DNA of 64,000 bases, from positions 682,001 to 746,000 of the forward strand of contig NZ_JACMYH010000001.1 of the NCBI RefSeq assembly GCF_014235765.1, written 5' to 3'. Below the pieces are notes generated by a model, which saw only the letters and a program-made list of their open reading frames with translations, ran no database searches and was not told the DNA's origin. A program made the position numbers and the translations under genes. This document shows, in pieces, positions 62,454 through 64,000 of the stretch. Each line of letters opens with the position of its first letter. The stretch's first letter is position 1. The stretch comes from Pseudomonas baltica (GTDB lineage: Bacteria > Pseudomonadota > Gammaproteobacteria > Pseudomonadales > Pseudomonadaceae).

Positions 62454-63116
62454 ATGCTCGAAGCCCTGCTGTTCGACCTCGATGGCACACTGACTGAAAC
62501 CGACGCCTTGCACCTTCTCGCCGTGCAGCAATTGCTGGCCGAGGAAGGTCGCGAATTCACCCATGAAGAGTTCCAGTTGCATGCCAGCGGCCGGGCCAAT
62601 GCCGACATGTGCCAGTACCTGTTTCCAGAGCGCTCGGTGGCGGAGCACGAAGCGTTCGCCGATCGCAAGGAAGCGCGCTTTCGCGAACTTGCACCGCAAC
62701 TTGCGCCGATTGCCGGGCTGTTGCGTTTGCTCGACTATGCCGAGCAGGCGCAACTGGGCATGGTGGTAGTGACCAACGCACCGCGTGCCAATGCCGAACA
62801 CATGCTCGATGCCCTGGGCCTGGCCGAGCGCCTGCCGACAGTGGTGGTTGCCGAAGAGCTGGCACGCGCCAAACCCGATCCCCTGCCCTACCTGACCGGC
62901 CTGCAACGCTTGGGCGCACGCGCCGAGGCAGGCATTGCCTTCGAAGATTCGGTACCTGGGGTAACTGCTGCGGTTGCGGCTGGGCTGTTCACCGTAGCGC
63001 TGTCGACCAGCCAATCGGCGCAGACCCTGCGGTCCGCCGGGGCTAACCTGGTGATCGAATCCTTCGAGGATGAAAACCTCTGGATTCATATCGAAAAGAT
63101 GCGCAATCCCCTGTAA
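62454..63116 (+). CDS. HAD-superfamily phosphatase (beta-phosphoglucomutase-like)
   Basis: This 220-residue enzyme has the HAD motifs in order: nucleophile Asp8 and Asp10 in LLFDLDGTLTETD, motif II VVVTNAPRANAEH, motif III Lys in RAKPDPLPYL, and motif IV GIAFEDSVPG. The helical cap (about 20-85) is of the C1 type of the phosphoglycolate phosphatase and beta-phosphoglucomutase branch. The substrate is unknown. The frame is open from 62355 but the ATG at 62454 fits the fold. It is divergent from the EAL gene with a 200-base gap that shows no other feature. A block of repeats follows. Confidence 0.87.
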   Translation: MLEALLFDLDGTLTETDALHLLAVQQLLAEEGREFTHEEFQLHASGRANADMCQYLFPERSVAEHEAFADRKEARFRELAPQLAPIAGLLRLLDYAEQAQLGMVVVTNAPRANAEHMLDALGLAERLPTVVVAEELARAKPDPLPYLTGLQRLGARAEAGIAFEDSVPGVTAAVAAGLFTVALSTSQSAQTLRSAGANLVIESFEDENLWIHIEKMRNPL

Positions 63117-63412
63117 CCGCGAAACCGCCGACGCGGCTCTCCATCCCTGTAGCAGCGGCGCAAGCCGCGTCCGGGCTTACCGCGTTGGGCCAGATGCTCC
63201 GCGGATACCGCCGACGCGGCTCGCCATCCCCTGTAGCAGCGGCGCAAGCCGCGTCCGGGCTTACCGCGTTGGGCCAGATGCTCCGCGAAACCGCCGACGC
63301 GGCTCGCCATCCCCTGTAGCAGCGGCGCAAGCCGCGTCCGGGCTTACCGCGTTGGGCCAGATGCTCCGCGGATACCGCCGACGCGGCTTGCGCCGCTGCT
63401 ACAACAGGTTGT
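63117..63412. repeat. tandem ~84-bp repeat with REP-like TGTAGCAGCGGCGCAAGC cores
   Basis: TGTAGCAGCGGCGCAAGCC occurs at 63148, 63232 and 63315, giving three units of 84, then 83 bases, each followed by GCGTCCGGGCTTACCGCG. The last copy is closed by an inverted core, TTGCGCCGCTGCTACAACAG (63389-63408). This core differs from the GTAGGAGCGG family that dominates the rest of the window. Confidence 0.88.
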
Positions 63413-64000
63413 CGAGCAAGAAATTCCCCGGTCGCTGCGGGGCGTCGTTTTCGATTTCGGGTACCAACGCTTCATCCTTGAGGTGGACGCCCGACAGCTT
63501 GCGTTGCCAGGCCTCGCGCATCAGGTACTGCAACTTGTGCGCAGCGGTGGCGTAGCTCAGGCCCTGCTGGCGAACATTGGAAATGCAGTTGCGCGCGGCA
63601 TCGTTCAACCCCACTCGCGGTGCATAGGTGAAATACAGCCCGAGGCTGTCGGGCGAACTCAGACCCGGCCGCTCACCGATCAGCAGCACCACCATGCGCG
63701 CGCCCAGTGCCTGCGCGACCTCGTCGGCCACGGCCACCCGTCCTTGCTCGACCAGGCACACCGGCGCCAGGCTCCAGCCCTCGTCACCCGCGATCTGCTC
63801 GATGCGTTGCAGCATGGGCAGCGCATGCCGGTGCACAGCCAGCGCGGAAAGACCGTCGGCGATCACCACCGCCAGATCGAACCCTGCCGAACTCTCGCCG
63901 GCGTGAGTGAGCAACTGCTGCAGCGAAGCCTCGTCCAGGCGCCGACCCAGATCTGGACGCTGCAAGTAGACATGCCGGTCAGACGCGGCGCTGTGCAGGC
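63399..64000 (-). CDS. eutC: ethanolamine ammonia-lyase small subunit, C-terminal part (cut by window edge)
   Basis: The last 200 codons are present; the gene extends beyond the right edge. The fragment reads [20 protein letters not shown]..., then [62 protein letters not shown] in pieces ([27 protein letters not shown]) and ends in a variable tail. These are typical of EutC, which pairs with EutB to split ethanolamine into acetaldehyde and ammonia with adenosylcobalamin; [13 protein letters not shown] helps hold the cofactor. The TAG stop lies inside the inverted repeat core. A short N-terminal part, about 70-80 residues, is missing. Confidence 0.92.
   Translation of the reverse strand, partial: LHSAASDRHVYLQRPDLGRRLDEASLQQLLTHAGESSAGFDLAVVIADGLSALAVHRHALPMLQRIEQIAGDEGWSLAPVCLVEQGRVAVADEVAQALGARMVVLLIGERPGLSSPDSLGLYFTYAPRVGLNDAARNCISNVRQQGLSYATAAHKLQYLMREAWQRKLSGVHLKDEALVPEIENDAPQRPGNFLLDNLL

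Overview
This GC-rich window is a piece of a Pseudomonas chromosome, probably from the P. putida/P. fluorescens side of the genus. The main reasons are the many palindromic intergenic repeats built on GTAGGAGCGG..CGGCCGCGAA, the Pseudomonas-typical DUF1652, DUF2254 and DUF6482 proteins, an imuA-imuB-dnaE2 cassette, and a Crc-antagonising small RNA of the CrcZ/CrcY type. Genes are dense, occur on both strands, and are mostly core or lineage-typical. I see no prophage, integrative element, insertion sequence or CRISPR array; a lone tyrosine recombinase is the only mobile-type gene.

Layout. 1-2.7 kb: L-arabinose ABC uptake (araF, start of araG) divergent from a secreted aldose 1-epimerase, with two near-identical GntR/FadR-type operator matches between them. 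3.3-10 kb: an MFS exporter, several small or uncharacterised proteins including two tiny acidic ORFs, DUF2254, CsbD, a family 2 glycosyltransferase, YjdF, and tRNA-Ser(UGA). 10-16.4 kb: BI-1 family membrane protein, xanthine/urate permease, lone recombinase, SRPBCC protein, a CxC/HxxxC protein of unknown role, and glycerate kinase. 16.6-25 kb: a metal and redox stretch. It holds copA behind a CueR-type promoter, an XdhC-like protein, a periplasmic HIU hydrolase with a GlcG/HbpS-like protein facing a CusRS/HprRS-type two-component system across a perfect ATTACAA-CT-TTGTAAT palindrome, then Dps, PCu(A)C and SCO1. 25-42 kb: glutaminase, an ABC exporter, FUSC protein, a giant cyclic beta-1,2-glucan synthase, a lactonase-fold protein, phosphatidylcholine synthase and PpnN.

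42.5-50 kb: a crotonase, a PotD-like binding protein, its ATPase, a fused double permease, a CaiC-like acyl-CoA ligase and an IclR regulator. Together they look like uptake, CoA activation and breakdown of an unidentified carboxylate. 50-54 kb: a PstS/OmpA fusion, then a sigma-54-driven CA-motif small RNA (crcY/crcZ family) and a stand-alone trehalose synthase. 54-64 kb: ilvE, the SOS mutasome imuA-imuB-imuC under a perfect LexA box but without an adjacent lexA2, an EAL phosphodiesterase with a degenerate GGDEF domain, a HAD phosphatase, a second family of palindromic repeats, and the 3' part of eutC.

Three links stand out. The Crc-antagonist RNA and araF share a window, and araF has an A-rich Hfq/Crc-type motif next to its ribosome site. 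The copper genes (copA, PCu(A)C, SCO1, the two-component system) are clustered. The HIU hydrolase/two-component arrangement mirrors hiuH-hprRS of E. coli. All functional calls rest on reading the sequence and on family knowledge; no database search was run.
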